Shown here piece by piece: positions 8,172 to 17,768 of a stretch of DNA of 64,000 nucleotides. The notes beneath the pieces are model-generated. The model searched no databases. It saw only the letters and a program-made list of their open reading frames with translations, and was not told the origin of the DNA. Numbering within the stretch: position 1 is the stretch's first letter; each line of letters begins with the position of its first letter. This DNA comes from Maribacter sp. PR1 (GTDB lineage Bacteria; Bacteroidota; Bacteroidia; Flavobacteriales; Flavobacteriaceae): assembly GCF_028464145.1 (NCBI RefSeq), contig NZ_JAQPCG010000002.1, forward strand, positions 434,001-498,000, written 5' to 3'. A program made the translations under genes and the position numbers.

Positions 8172-10244
8172 CTATTCGAAATCAGCCGGGGAAACCCCTT
8201 CATTTACTTTTATATCCGAAAAGATGAACTCAATGTTTTGAGGCCCCATACTCTGTGTCAATTTAAAAGGGAACAATATTCCGGAAACTTCCTTGTAATC
8301 GTCGAGCATCATGGTCTGTTGCATGGTTTGTCCTTGCATCTCCAGAACATTTACCTCTTGCAGTTTAAGTCCGGATTCCACATCATAAAAGGCCGTTTTA
8401 TTATCCGTGATTTTCACTTTGTACGCTTTTTTTTCACCGACCATATCGGTTCCTTCCAAGGAAATATCTCCTGCGGCCAGATAATTAAGTTCAGGGAAAG
8501 GGGCAGACTCCTCCTTTATTTTTGTTATTTCCTCATCGGAAAAGTCCTTACGTTGACCCTGCGCTACTACATAACCTTTATCACCGTCCAAGACTTGTTT
8601 ACTAACAGAATTGCCCATCATGGTAATATCCTGCATAAACTGATCCTTGGACGTTTTTTTAAGTTCAAGATTCAGTTTCATCCCTTGCATTTCAGCTTCG
8701 GCGGTCATGGAATAAGAATCTACACTTTCTAATTTGTCCTTACCACCAATGGCTTCAATGTATTTTTCAACCACTTTTTCGGCCGTTAGACCTTCAGGAG
8801 TAGCTGCATTATAATCTGGTTTTTCTGTCTTTTCCGCGGTTTTGGTATAGAAAAGAACGGGTAACTTTTTCCCTTTAAACTCGACGTTTTCCAAATTCTC
8901 TAAAACTTCACTGCCTTTACCGGCAACAACAACGCGTGCATTCGAGGAGCTAAAATATTTTTTTGCTGCATTTTGAACATCTTCTACCGTGATATTTTCC
9001 AAACTCTCTAGATAGGTTTTGTAAAAATCTTTTGGCAACCCTTCCTTTTCAATGTTCAATGCGTAATTGGCAATGGTCTGTGGCTGTTCCAAAGCCATCA
9101 CAAACCTACCGGCATATTTAGCCTTTGTATTTTCCAATTCCTTTTCGGATACCGGTTCAGTAATAATTTTATCAATTTCTTTTAGAATTTCAACTACGGA
9201 ACTGTCGGTAACTGCATTACGTACACTTGCCACTGCCCTAAATCTAGTTGGTTCGTATTTGTCGTCTCCAATAACAGAATAAGAACCATAAGTGTACCCT
9301 TTATCCTCTCTTAGGTTTAGGAAAAGTCGGGCTTCTCCACCACCACCTAAAATTTGGTTCGCTACCAATGCAGGCAAATAGTCATCATCCTTCATTTTAA
9401 GGTTGACGATATTCTGTACCGCTATTTCAGATTGCACGGCATTGGGCATATCCACGAAACTAATCTGCGTATTGTAGACATCTTTAGGTTTGCTATAGGA
9501 ATATGAAGGGGGAATAGCTTTGGTCCAAGAAGTAAAATGTTTTTCGGTCAATTCTTTTACCTCATCGAAATTTACGTCACCTACTACGACCAAATAGGCG
9601 TTGGCGGGAACAAAATATTCCCTATAGAATTTTTTTATATCTTCTAGCTTAACATTGTTTACGGTTTCAATGGTTGTGAATTCACCATAGGGGTGGTCTT
9701 TGCCGTAGGCCAGTGCCCTTTGAACCCTACCGCTAATGGCAGAAACATCTTTTTGCTCAGCTTTTAGCCCTGTAATCAATTTTTCCTTTTCCTTTTCAAA
9801 CTCTTCCTGGGTGAAATTTGGGTTAATGGCTGCATCGGCCATTAGCTCCATTATTCTAGGAAAATATTTGGAGAGCGAACTTGCGAAGGCACTTTGCGAC
9901 CCAAAATTAAGTCTAGCCCCAAGGAAATCGATTTCTTCGTTGAATTCATCCTTGGATATGTTCCTTGTTCCATTGCCCATCAAAGATCCCGTTAAACTTG
10001 AAACACCAGCTTTATCGCCTTCTAGGATGGGAGGGTTGTCAATTGTCAATTGAATGGAGACCCTTGGGAGTTTATGGTTTTCGACCACCAAAACCTTTAA
10101 ACCGTTATTAAGGTCAAAACTCTGAGGTTCCTCAAGGTTGATTTCAGGAGCTGGTCCTGGCTCGGGCATTTTGGTTCTATCTACTTGAGCCTGTATCGCC
10201 AAGGTAGATAGGACGGTAAAAAGTAGTATATATAATTTTTTCAT
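8172..10244 (-). CDS. M16 family peptidase-like protein without active-site motif, LolA-like C-terminus
   Basis: 690 residues with a signal peptide (MKKLYILLFTVLSTLAIQAQ). Residues about 45-460 have the M16 fold, but the zinc motif HxxEH is missing: the corresponding stretch reads GVSSLTGSLMGNGT. This is the catalytically silent partner type of heterodimeric M16 proteases; the second M16 half has GGGGEARLFLNLREDKGYTY. Residues about 480-690 form an extra beta-rich domain with EKYIEAIGGKDKLES, resembling outer-membrane lipoprotein-carrier (LolA/LolB-like) folds. It lies 7 nt after the active-subunit gene, so the two products probably assemble in the periplasm. Confidence 0.88.
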   Translation of the reverse strand: MKKLYILLFTVLSTLAIQAQVDRTKMPEPGPAPEINLEEPQSFDLNNGLKVLVVENHKLPRVSIQLTIDNPPILEGDKAGVSSLTGSLMGNGTRNISKDEFNEEIDFLGARLNFGSQSAFASSLSKYFPRIMELMADAAINPNFTQEEFEKEKEKLITGLKAEQKDVSAISGRVQRALAYGKDHPYGEFTTIETVNNVKLEDIKKFYREYFVPANAYLVVVGDVNFDEVKELTEKHFTSWTKAIPPSYSYSKPKDVYNTQISFVDMPNAVQSEIAVQNIVNLKMKDDDYLPALVANQILGGGGEARLFLNLREDKGYTYGSYSVIGDDKYEPTRFRAVASVRNAVTDSSVVEILKEIDKIITEPVSEKELENTKAKYAGRFVMALEQPQTIANYALNIEKEGLPKDFYKTYLESLENITVEDVQNAAKKYFSSSNARVVVAGKGSEVLENLENVEFKGKKLPVLFYTKTAEKTEKPDYNAATPEGLTAEKVVEKYIEAIGGKDKLESVDSYSMTAEAEMQGMKLNLELKKTSKDQFMQDITMMGNSVSKQVLDGDKGYVVAQGQRKDFSDEEITKIKEESAPFPELNYLAAGDISLEGTDMVGEKKAYKVKITDNKTAFYDVESGLKLQEVNVLEMQGQTMQQTMMLDDYKEVSGILFPFKLTQSMGPQNIEFIFSDIKVNEGVSPADFE

Positions 10245-10251
10245 TTCAGTT

Positions 10252-11574
10252 CTAATTTGAAGGTTTTTCTTCTGGTAAATAATCGATTACAACGTGTTGG
10301 TTCGGTTTCAAATATTTTTTGGCCACTTCCATAATTTCTTCACGAGTTACTGACCTATAAATATCTATTTCCTTATTTATCAGCGAGGTGTCGTCATAAA
10401 GCATATAATTTCTTGCCAAGGAATTGGCAATACCCTCCACACTGGAATTTGAATTCACAAACTGGTTCTCAAATTTATTTTGAAGCTTTTGATAGTCCCT
10501 TTCAGAAATCAAATCCGTTCTTACTTTGGCAATTTCCTCCTCCATTTCGGCGATAAGCGTATCCGTGGAAGTCTCGCCCACTGGTAGGGCAAAAACCAGA
10601 TACATACTGTAATCTTCTTGTGGAATATTAAAGGCGCCAACTTGCAATGCCTGCTTTTGATCATCTACCATTTTTTTGTAAAGCTTGGATGTAGGCCCAT
10701 CACTCAAATAGGTTGAAATCATATCCAATACATAGGCATCCCTTTCCTTAAAGCCAGGTGTTCTATATGCCAACCCTGCTGCCGGTATTTGGATATTGGG
10801 ATCGTAGGCTGTAGCTTTTCTTTCTGTGGTAATGGGTGTTTCTTGGGGATAATTCCGAGCTACTTCCGCTCCCTTTGGAATAGGTCCAAAGTAATCTTTT
10901 ATCATTTGCTTGGTTTCTTCAACCTTAATATCCCCGGCCACAACCAGAACAGCATTATTGGGGACATAATACTTTTTATTGTAGGCGACAACATCATCCA
11001 GGGTTGCTGCATCCAAATCCTTCATATATCCAATATTTGGATCTTTGTAAGGGTGTTTTTCAAAGAGATTTTTTCCCAATACAGGAAGTAACTGGCCGTA
11101 TGGAGAATTATCGTAACGTAACCTTTTTTCCTCTTTTACTACTTCGATTTGTGTATCTACACCATCTTGGTTTATTACTGGGTGCAACATTCTTTCCGAT
11201 TCTAACCATAAGCCCAGCTTAAGATTATTGGATGGGAAAACCTCGTAATAATAGGTTCTGTCCTGTGAGGTGTTTGCATTGTTCGTACCTCCGTTGGAGG
11301 ATACAATTTCGAACCACTTTCCTTTTTCAATGTTCTTGGTTCCCTCGAACAATAAATGCTCAAATAAATGTGCAAATCCTGTTCTGCCTTCAGTACGATC
11401 TTTACCTCCTACGTGGTACATCACCGAGGTGGTAACGACGGGAGCCGTATTATCTTGGTGAAGAATGACATGGAGTCCATTGTCGAGGTCATATTCTTCA
11501 TAATTTACTTCTTGCGCCTGGATAGTAACGCAAGAAAGGAGAAGGCTCGAGGCCATGAGTAATGTTTTCTTCAT
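10252..11574 (-). CDS. M16 family zinc peptidase, catalytic subunit
   Basis: 440 residues with a signal peptide ending near SCVTIQAQ. It carries the inverted zinc motif HLFEH (H69, E72, H73) and the distal Glu in EVVKEEKRLR (about E149), as expected for pitrilysin-family peptidases. Probably periplasmic; it pairs with the inactive M16 protein encoded immediately downstream. Such active/inactive pairs form clamp-like heterodimers that degrade small peptides. First gene of the operon; upstream lies an AT-rich 165-nt divergent region shared with the DUF4199 gene. Confidence 0.92.
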   Translation of the reverse strand: MKKTLLMASSLLLSCVTIQAQEVNYEEYDLDNGLHVILHQDNTAPVVTTSVMYHVGGKDRTEGRTGFAHLFEHLLFEGTKNIEKGKWFEIVSSNGGTNNANTSQDRTYYYEVFPSNNLKLGLWLESERMLHPVINQDGVDTQIEVVKEEKRLRYDNSPYGQLLPVLGKNLFEKHPYKDPNIGYMKDLDAATLDDVVAYNKKYYVPNNAVLVVAGDIKVEETKQMIKDYFGPIPKGAEVARNYPQETPITTERKATAYDPNIQIPAAGLAYRTPGFKERDAYVLDMISTYLSDGPTSKLYKKMVDDQKQALQVGAFNIPQEDYSMYLVFALPVGETSTDTLIAEMEEEIAKVRTDLISERDYQKLQNKFENQFVNSNSSVEGIANSLARNYMLYDDTSLINKEIDIYRSVTREEIMEVAKKYLKPNQHVVIDYLPEEKPSN

Positions 11575-11739
11575 TTTTTAGTGTTTAGTGTTTATCACTT
11601 TAATGTGTCTATTGTTAATGATTATTGTTACACGAAAATAAGGTTTTGTAGGTTTAATCTTAAATAATCAAAGGGTTTTATAGCCTGTCCGCTAACAATA
11701 TCACAAAGATTTATTAACTTATGAAAAAGAAAAAAATAA

Positions 11740-12195
11740 ATGAAAAATTACACACTACCTATTCGATTTGGAATTGTAACCAGTGCTTGTCTTATTGCCT
11801 ACTTTTTGATTTTGGCATCACTAGGGTTACATACTAATGTTTTTTACAGTCTTTTTAATGCAGTAATTACAGGATTTGGTATATATGAAACTATAAAGTA
11901 CCTAAAGATAAAAAGGCCCGAAACATTTACGTATAGTACAGGTTTTGTGGCCGGTCTTGTTACTGGCGGAGTGGCTACCCTTCTTTTTACATTGTTTTTT
12001 GCGTTTTATTCAACCGAGGTCAACCCTGGTTTTTTGGAGGAACTTTCCACAAAATGGGCCAAGGAATATGAAAACTTTGAAGCTATCGTATTTTTGGTAG
12101 TCGCTACCATGGGTTTCGTAACTTCACTTGTGCTTACACTCTCTTTTATGCAGCTTTTTAAATCTTCCAATAATTTAAAACGAAAGAGTAGCTAA
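11740..12195 (+). CDS. DUF4199 integral membrane protein
   Basis: 151 residues with about four hydrophobic helices (about 8-28, 32-50, 70-92, 117-139) and a lysine-rich cytoplasmic end. The pattern matches DUF4199 proteins of Bacteroidetes, whose function is unknown. It is a monocistronic gene between the divergent M16 operon and the ribosomal protein operon. Confidence 0.75.
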   Translation: MKNYTLPIRFGIVTSACLIAYFLILASLGLHTNVFYSLFNAVITGFGIYETIKYLKIKRPETFTYSTGFVAGLVTGGVATLLFTLFFAFYSTEVNPGFLEELSTKWAKEYENFEAIVFLVVATMGFVTSLVLTLSFMQLFKSSNNLKRKSS

Positions 12196-12211
12196 ATTCG
12201 TAAAAAAACCC

Positions 12212-12241
12212 TTGTGGGTTATGGAATAAGCAGTATATTTG
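12212..12241 (+). promoter_or_regulatory. Bacteroidetes-type promoter for rplU-rpmA
   Basis: TTG at 12212-12214 and TATATTTG at 12234-12241, 19 nt apart, fit the -33/-7 promoter of the Bacteroidetes primary sigma factor very well. It lies about 50 nt before the L21 start. Confidence 0.7.
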
Positions 12242-12293
12242 CACCCGCCTATGGAAAAAATCCAGTAGGTTTTAACAATACATTTTTAACGAT

Positions 12294-12995
12294 ATGTACG
12301 CAATTGTAGAGATGGCAGGGCAGCAATTTAAAGTTGCGAAAGACCAAAAAGTGTACGTTCACCGTTTGCAAACAGAAGAGGGAAAAAAGGTAACTTTTGA
12401 CAATGTTCTTCTTTTGGATGATGGTAAGAACGTTACTATTGGCGCCCCGGCTATAGACGGAGCCGCAGTAGAGGCAAAAGTCATTAAGCACCTGAGAGGT
12501 GACAAAGTAATCGTTTTTCACAAGAAAAGACGTAAAGGTTATAGAAAGAAAAATGGGCATAGGCAATCCTTAACGGAGATTGTAATTGAGTCTATTGTTG
12601 CAAAAGGTGCTAAGAAGGCGGCCCCGGCTAAGAAAGAGGAAAAACCGGTCGCTAAGAAAGCTGCTCCGGCAAAACCAAAATCTGAGGGTAAAGCAGCTCC
12701 AGTAGAAAAATCTGTTGCCTCTAAACCAAAAGCAGCCAAAGCAAAAGCAAAGGCTGATGACCTTAAAAAGGTTGAAGGTATCGGACCAAAAATTGCAGAG
12801 ACCTTAAATGCTGCTGGTATTTCAACTTATGCAGAATTGGCAAAATCCACTCCAGAGAAAATTGCCGAAATAATCGCTGATGTTCGTGGTAACCACGTAA
12901 CCGATACTTGGCCAGCACAAGCTAAATTGGCAGCTGAAGGTAAGTGGGATGAGTTGAAGAAATGGCAAGACGAATTAGACGGAGGTAAAGCTTAA
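12294..12995 (+). CDS. rplU: 50S ribosomal protein L21 with C-terminal helix-hairpin-helix extension
   Basis: 233 residues, more than twice the usual L21 length of about 103. Residues 1-100 are canonical L21 ([20 protein letters not shown], then [17 protein letters not shown] near 84-100). A Lys/Ala/Pro-rich linker follows (about 105-155), then a compact domain with [20 protein letters not shown], a helix-hairpin-helix found in nucleic-acid-binding proteins, ending in [17 protein letters not shown]. There is no frameshift or internal stop, so this is a true fusion. It is followed 41 nt later by rpmA, as usual. Confidence 0.95.
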   Translation: MYAIVEMAGQQFKVAKDQKVYVHRLQTEEGKKVTFDNVLLLDDGKNVTIGAPAIDGAAVEAKVIKHLRGDKVIVFHKKRRKGYRKKNGHRQSLTEIVIESIVAKGAKKAAPAKKEEKPVAKKAAPAKPKSEGKAAPVEKSVASKPKAAKAKAKADDLKKVEGIGPKIAETLNAAGISTYAELAKSTPEKIAEIIADVRGNHVTDTWPAQAKLAAEGKWDELKKWQDELDGGKA

Positions 12996-13036
12996 TCGCA
13001 ATTCTCCAAAGTATAATAATATAAAACCTTAAAATT

Positions 13037-13297
13037 ATGGCACATAAAAAAGGTGTAGGTAGTTCTAAAAACGGTAGAGAGTCAGAATCAAAACGATTAG
13101 GTGTTAAGATATTTGGTGGCCAGGCAGCAATTGCCGGTAATATTATCGTTAGACAACGTGGTACAAAACATAATCCTGGTGAAAATGTTTACGCAGGAAA
13201 AGATCATACGTTGCATGCCCGTGTAGATGGTATGGTTAAATTCGAGAAAAAAGCGGGAGGTAAATCCTACGTTTCTATTGAGCCCTTTGAGGCGTAA
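13037..13297 (+). CDS. rpmA: 50S ribosomal protein L27
   Basis: 86 residues with the typical [17 protein letters not shown]-terminus (no cleavable extension of the Firmicutes type) and [22 protein letters not shown]27 reaches towards the peptidyl-transferase centre. Second gene of the rplU-rpmA operon and closed by a strong terminator. Confidence 0.98.
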   Translation: MAHKKGVGSSKNGRESESKRLGVKIFGGQAAIAGNIIVRQRGTKHNPGENVYAGKDHTLHARVDGMVKFEKKAGGKSYVSIEPFEA

Positions 13298-13322
13298 AAG
13301 AAATTCTCGTTTAGAATAACAT

Positions 13323-13348
13323 AAGCCCTCACAACTGTGAGGGCTTTT
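13323..13348. terminator. Terminator between rpmA and the convergent nucleotidase gene
   Basis: AAGCCCTCAC pairs with GTGAGGGCTT around a 4-nt loop and is followed by TTTTTAC on the plus strand. It probably ends rpmA transcription; T-rich flanking on the other strand is weaker. Confidence 0.8.
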
Positions 13349-13351
13349 TAC

Positions 13352-13873
13352 TTATAACAATTTGTCGGCAACTTCTTGCCAAGTATTGACTCTTTCTATT
13401 CCGGTGGTGTTCACGTTGTGCGGTGAGGTAAAGAGCAGGGAACGCCCGTCAAAATGAGTTAGGTTGTAGCTTCTGTCATCAATTAGGACATCTCCCTTGA
13501 GAATATGTTTATGTCCGCATAGGATTCTATTTTGCCATGGAATAAAAGGAAAATGTTCATCTAACCAATCGCTTTTTTCTTCTAAGGAGTTTGGAAACTG
13601 CATAGCGGCAGATGCGATATAAACTTCATATGTATCAGCTAAAACATTCAATATTTTTTGGCTGTCGACGACTGGCTTTAAGTCCCTAAAAAATCCTCTT
13701 CTCCTAGCATGATTCCGAACGCTATCCTGATGTGCATCGGGAACCATATGCCAAACTTCTTTGCCTAAGCATAGCTCTTCTGTAAGTTCACCATTGAATT
13801 CTTTATTATATATCTCTATATGTGCGCCGTAGGTATCCGCCAATACCTCGTCCATATCTACATAAATTATCAT
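13352..13873 (-). CDS. 5'(3')-deoxyribonucleotidase-like HAD phosphatase (NT5C type)
   Basis: 173 residues. The DxD motif VDMDEVLAD (D6 nucleophile, D8 acid/base) is at the very N-terminus, then IASAAM (motif II region) and LIDDRSYNL near the C-terminus (motif IV acidic pair). This matches the NT5C family that dephosphorylates deoxynucleoside monophosphates; substrate range is not predictable. Soluble, cytoplasmic. It lies 22 nt after the M20 peptidase gene in the same orientation. Confidence 0.85.
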   Translation of the reverse strand: MIIYVDMDEVLADTYGAHIEIYNKEFNGELTEELCLGKEVWHMVPDAHQDSVRNHARRRGFFRDLKPVVDSQKILNVLADTYEVYIASAAMQFPNSLEEKSDWLDEHFPFIPWQNRILCGHKHILKGDVLIDDRSYNLTHFDGRSLLFTSPHNVNTTGIERVNTWQEVADKLL

Positions 13874-13895
13874 TTTTTTGAACGATTTGGAGTTA

Positions 13896-15191
13896 TTATT
13901 TGTCCAGTCCAGCCTGTGCCAAGGTAATTAGGAGTGCCAGTTTTATGGATTCTTCATGGGGCTCATCGTTTACATACCATTCGTGAAGCGAATGGGCTCC
14001 ACCACCTGAACCACCTCTTCCAATACACACCGCGGGTATACCCTTGGAAACGGGTATATTGATGTTCGTTGATCCTCTGCCTAAAGACGGTGTGACACCA
14101 AAATATTCTGTGGCAGCCATACTTCTTTGGACCAATGGAATATCTTCAGAAAGTTCACCTGATGGCCTATCGCCAATTTTTATAAGTTCGTAGGTGACTT
14201 CATCTTCTATTCCGCTGCTATTATATTCATTTATGGCTTTTTCTACAGATGATTTAAAAATAGCTTCTATTTCTTCCAAATTTTTTGGGCTAATGGCACG
14301 CATATCCACCTCCATCCAAGATTCGAAAGGAATTGAGTTTACAGATGTTCCTCCCCCAATGCGCCCCACATTAAAACTCGTTTTAGAAATATCACCTGAG
14401 GTATATTCCCAAGCCGCTTTCGAAAAAACATCAATAGCCATACCCAAGGCATGATGTGGGTTGGCCAATCCAAATGCTCCCCATGAATGACCTCCTTTAC
14501 CCTTAACCAGCAATTTATACCTCTTGGAGCCTAACCCGGCATTGCTCACTCGTCCCATACTACCTCCATCAATGGCAATCCAGGAATCTATATCCAAACC
14601 CGATTCATTAAATATGTATTTCATGCCTCGTAAGTCACCCAAGCCCTCTTCACCCACGGAACCCACTATGAGCACGTCCTTTTGGGTTTTAATATTCGCC
14701 TTGTTCATCGCTTTTAACATCGAAATAAGGTTAGCCAAAGCTCTGGTATCATCACCTATACCGGGAGCCTTAAGTGTATCGCCAATTTTTTTAACCGTCA
14801 CATCTGTACCTTCGGGGAAAACGATATCGAGGTGCGCATCAATTCCAACATATCCCGTTTCATCGGAAACACCTTTTCGTAAACCGATTACATTTCCCAC
14901 GTTATCCGTCCAGATGCTATCTAATCCAGCTTCTCTAAGTAGCTGAGCAAATGCCACACCTCTTTTATCCTCTTTAAAAGGGGCCGCAAGTATTTCAGTG
15001 AGTTTTATATGGTCTTTAGTCGTTTGTTCTTTTTGTTCTTCAATTTGGCCAAAGGCAACTTTTACCTTTTTATCTTTTGCCAAACGAGCTATTTCTTTAG
15101 TATATTTTTTTTCAACAGAAATAGTATTCTGTGCTTGAATTAGATTCGCCAACAGGCCAAATGTCAGTAGTCCTAAGTAGATTTTCTTCAT
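13896..15191 (-). CDS. M20-family metallopeptidase (peptidase T-like), secreted
   Basis: 431 residues from the ATG at 15191, which gives a signal peptide (MKKIYLGLLTFGLLANLIQAQ); a longer frame to 15284 adds 31 residues without a signal and is less likely. Metal ligands are visible in GIDAHLDIVF, the bridging Asp in GIGDDTRALANL, and the catalytic Glu pair in VGSVGEEGLGDLRG; the dimerisation domain includes GGHSWGAFG. It therefore looks like an active di-zinc aminopeptidase or dipeptidase exported to the periplasm. Upstream, a terminator separates it from ahcY. Confidence 0.87.
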   Translation of the reverse strand: MKKIYLGLLTFGLLANLIQAQNTISVEKKYTKEIARLAKDKKVKVAFGQIEEQKEQTTKDHIKLTEILAAPFKEDKRGVAFAQLLREAGLDSIWTDNVGNVIGLRKGVSDETGYVGIDAHLDIVFPEGTDVTVKKIGDTLKAPGIGDDTRALANLISMLKAMNKANIKTQKDVLIVGSVGEEGLGDLRGMKYIFNESGLDIDSWIAIDGGSMGRVSNAGLGSKRYKLLVKGKGGHSWGAFGLANPHHALGMAIDVFSKAAWEYTSGDISKTSFNVGRIGGGTSVNSIPFESWMEVDMRAISPKNLEEIEAIFKSSVEKAINEYNSSGIEDEVTYELIKIGDRPSGELSEDIPLVQRSMAATEYFGVTPSLGRGSTNINIPVSKGIPAVCIGRGGSGGGAHSLHEWYVNDEPHEESIKLALLITLAQAGLDK

Positions 15192-15290
15192 AATACTTTT
15201 ATTTAAAATTGCCCGATTGATAAATTGTCTGGCACTCAGCGTGAATTTAAAGGATATTCCATAAAAGGAAAATAGCGGAGGCAAAAAAAT

Positions 15291-15319
15291 AAAAGCCCTT
15301 ACACAATGTAAGGGCTTTT
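15291..15319. terminator. Terminator downstream of ahcY
   Basis: A 13-bp stem (15291-15303 with 15307-15319, 3-nt loop) of the form AAAAGCCCTTACA/TGTAAGGGCTTTT, with A-rich and T-rich flanks on both sides. It ends minus-strand ahcY transcription, 19 nt after the stop. Confidence 0.85.
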
Positions 15320-15337
15320 TTTATCATATTTATATAT

Positions 15338-16654
15338 TTAATATCTGTAATAATCGGGTTTAAATGGACCTTCGACGGTTACCCCTATATATTCCGCTTG
15401 CTCCTCATTTAGCTCCGTTAATTCAGCTCCAAGTCTAGAGAGATGTAGCTTCGCTACTTTTTCATCCAAATGTTTCGGAAGCATATAAACTTGGTTTTCA
15501 TACTTGTCGTTATGATTCCATAATTCGATTTGAGCCAAGGTTTGGTTGGTAAATGAATTACTCATTACAAAACTAGGATGACCTGTAGCACACCCTAAGT
15601 TTACAAGCCTACCTTCGGCCAGTATAATGATATCCTTACCCTTAACCGTGTACTTATCAACTTGAGGCTTGATTTCATCCTTAGTAGCTCCATGGTTATT
15701 ATTTAACCACGCCATATCAATTTCATTATCGAAGTGGCCTATATTACAAACAATGGCCTTGTCTTTAAGTGCCTCAAAATGCTCACCTCTTATGATATCC
15801 TTGTTTCCTGTAGTAGTTATAACGATATCTGCCTTGCTAATGACGGTCTCCAATTTTTTCACCTCAAAACCATCCATACAAGCCTGTAGTGCACATATTG
15901 GGTCAATTTCAGTAACGGTTACTATGGAACCGGCACCTTTAAAAGAAGCCGCAGTACCCTTACCTACATCTCCATAACCGGCCACTACAACTCTTTTACC
16001 AGCTAACATTGTATCTGTTGCCCTTCTTATGGCATCAACAGCACTTTCCCTACAACCATATTTATTATCAAACTTAGATTTGGTTACGGAATCGTTTACA
16101 TTGATAGCAGGCATTGGAAGTGTTCCCTTTTTAACACGCTCATATAAACGATGAACGCCTGTTGTTGTTTCTTCCGATAATCCTTTAACCCCACTTGCCA
16201 ACTCTGGGTACTTATCAAGAACCATATTGGTTAAATCCCCACCATCATCCAAAATCATGTTCAGTGGTTTTCTATCCTCACCAAAAAACAAGGTTTGTTC
16301 TATACACCAATCGAACTCCTCCTCGTTCATACCTTTCCAGGCGTACACAGGTATGCCTGCTTCTGCAATAGCTGCTGCAGCTTGATCCTGGGTAGAGAAT
16401 ATATTACAAGAACTCCAAGTAACTTCGGCCCCAAGAGCGACCAAGGTTTCAATTAGAACCGCTGTCTGAATCGTCATGTGCAAACAACCAGCGATACGAG
16501 CGCCTTTAAGTGGTTGCTCATCTTTATATTCTTCACGCAAGGACATTAATCCTGGCATTTCAGCCTCAGCTAATTCAATTTCTTTTCTACCCCATGCCGA
16601 AAGGCTAACATCTTTTACTTTATAGGGTACAAATGGAATGGTGGTGGTGCTCAT
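15338..16654 (-). CDS. ahcY: Adenosylhomocysteinase
   Basis: 438 residues. Hydrolyses S-adenosylhomocysteine to adenosine and homocysteine in the activated methyl cycle. Visible: [20 protein letters not shown] substrate region, [20 protein letters not shown], the NAD-binding GYGDVGKG, and the C-terminal tail ending KPDYYRY, whose Lys and Tyr contact the neighbouring subunit's NAD. Length and motifs are canonical. No SAH or SAM riboswitch is seen in the short leader. Confidence 0.98.
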   Translation of the reverse strand: MSTTTIPFVPYKVKDVSLSAWGRKEIELAEAEMPGLMSLREEYKDEQPLKGARIAGCLHMTIQTAVLIETLVALGAEVTWSSCNIFSTQDQAAAAIAEAGIPVYAWKGMNEEEFDWCIEQTLFFGEDRKPLNMILDDGGDLTNMVLDKYPELASGVKGLSEETTTGVHRLYERVKKGTLPMPAINVNDSVTKSKFDNKYGCRESAVDAIRRATDTMLAGKRVVVAGYGDVGKGTAASFKGAGSIVTVTEIDPICALQACMDGFEVKKLETVISKADIVITTTGNKDIIRGEHFEALKDKAIVCNIGHFDNEIDMAWLNNNHGATKDEIKPQVDKYTVKGKDIIILAEGRLVNLGCATGHPSFVMSNSFTNQTLAQIELWNHNDKYENQVYMLPKHLDEKVAKLHLSRLGAELTELNEEQAEYIGVTVEGPFKPDYYRY

Positions 16655-16708
16655 ATCTATTTTTCTTTTTACTTTCGTTTAAAGCACAAAGCTTTTTTAA
16701 ATGTCCTG

Positions 16709-16736
16709 CAAAGGTACAAAATACCCTAATAATCAA
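16709..16736 (-). promoter_or_regulatory. ahcY promoter overlapping the start of the divergent gene
   Basis: On the minus strand TTG (16734-16736) and TACCTTTG (16709-16716) are 17 nt apart, an excellent -33/-7 match. The -33 element touches the ATG of the divergent phosphopantetheinyl transferase gene. Confidence 0.65.
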
Positions 16737-17377
16737 TGCCTCTTTACAAAACTATAACAGTTAATAAAGATACCTCGATAGCTATTTGGAAGGTTGAAGA
16801 GACGGAGGGTTTTTTAGCCGAAGGAATTGAATTGTCAGACCATTGCCAATCACGTTACGATGGCATGAAATCCGAATTACACCGAAGGGCCTTTTTGAGC
16901 ATCCGGCATTTAATGGCCATTTACGGGTATGTGGATAAAGACTTATTTTATGATGAAAGTGGTAAACCACATCTTAAGGATGGTAATTTAATTTCCATTT
17001 CCCACTCCCATAATTTTACGGGAATTATCATAAGTAAATCTGACGATGTAGGAATCGATATAGAAAAACAAAGGGAGAAAATTCTTAGAATTGCCCACAA
17101 ATTCACTCCTTTTGAGGAATATAGGACATTGGCAAATACAATGGCAATTGTACGAAAATTAACCATTGTTTGGGGGGCCAAGGAGTCACTTTATAAGATT
17201 TACGGTCAACAAGGCATCAGTTTTTTGCATCATATCAATGTAGCGGATTTTTCCTTTTCCGAAAATAGGACTACCGCGGAGATAATTTATGAGGGCGATA
17301 TTTCCCATTACAAAGTGGACTTCATAGAATTTGAAGGTTTCACCTGTGTTTATGCCATTAAAGATAAAACCGACTAG
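16736..17377 (+). CDS. 4'-phosphopantetheinyl transferase superfamily protein (Sfp-like)
   Basis: 213 residues. Transfers phosphopantetheine from CoA to carrier proteins. The motifs are VGIDIEKQREKI (acidic magnesium ligands, about 103-114), FTPFEE, and WGAKESLYKIYG (W-x-x-K-E-x-x-x-K, about 148-159). At about 210 residues with two half-domains it is of the Sfp type, not the short AcpS type. No carrier protein or polyketide gene lies nearby, so the target is not known from context; it may act on fatty-acid ACP. Confidence 0.85.
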   Translation: MPLYKTITVNKDTSIAIWKVEETEGFLAEGIELSDHCQSRYDGMKSELHRRAFLSIRHLMAIYGYVDKDLFYDESGKPHLKDGNLISISHSHNFTGIIISKSDDVGIDIEKQREKILRIAHKFTPFEEYRTLANTMAIVRKLTIVWGAKESLYKIYGQQGISFLHHINVADFSFSENRTTAEIIYEGDISHYKVDFIEFEGFTCVYAIKDKTD

Positions 17378-17507
17378 CTTTTGGTTATTCAATCAAATAT
17401 CTTTACTCGATATAAGCGCTATAATTGCTCTAAAAATTAATCGGTATAAATAAAAATTTGATGCCCTTTTTGTACCCTGAGGTATCTGGAATACGTAAAA
17501 AGCTGAC

Positions 17508-17768
17508 ATGGAAATATCTGTAGAACTTACCTTTTCTCCTTTGCAGGATGATTTTGAGGAACACATCATTAATTTTATAAAAAAACTGAGGAATTCTGGA
17601 CTTGTGGTTTTGGAAAATCCTTTAAGCACTCAGGTTTTTGGACCTTATGATACCGTAATGGAAGTCTTAAAAGTCGAAATCAAAACTGCTTTTGAACTAA
17701 TGGACAAGGGATTGATGTATATGAAAATGGTAAAATCCGATAGGAGCGCGTATGAGCCCCATTTTTGA
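17508..17768 (+). CDS. Thiamine-binding-like small protein (MTH1187/YkoF superfamily)
   Basis: 86 residues, one ferredoxin-like domain: MEISVELTFSPLQDDFEEHI, then STQVFGPYDTVMEVLKVEI. The length and the pattern of a beta strand, long helix and VFGPYD segment match the MTH1187/YkoF-like superfamily, some members of which bind thiamine. It is cytoplasmic, with no signal peptide. It overlaps the transporter gene by 17 nt and is the first gene of a four-gene operon. Ligand binding is inferred from family resemblance only. Confidence 0.65.
   Translation: MEISVELTFSPLQDDFEEHIINFIKKLRNSGLVVLENPLSTQVFGPYDTVMEVLKVEIKTAFELMDKGLMYMKMVKSDRSAYEPHF

Noticed and set aside
12234-12995. Frameshift joining L21 to a separate HhH gene
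   Set aside because: One continuous frame runs through both parts with no internal stop or start site, so it is a true fusion.
16655-16735. SAH or SAM riboswitch in the ahcY leader
   Set aside because: The leader is about 50 nt long and shows none of the conserved elements.
17380-17507. Possible TPP riboswitch before the thiamine-binding-like/pnuC operon (CTGAGGTATCTGG seen)
   Set aside because: Only a CTGAG-like fragment is present; the GGGGTGCC and CCTGATCxGGATAATGC elements are missing.
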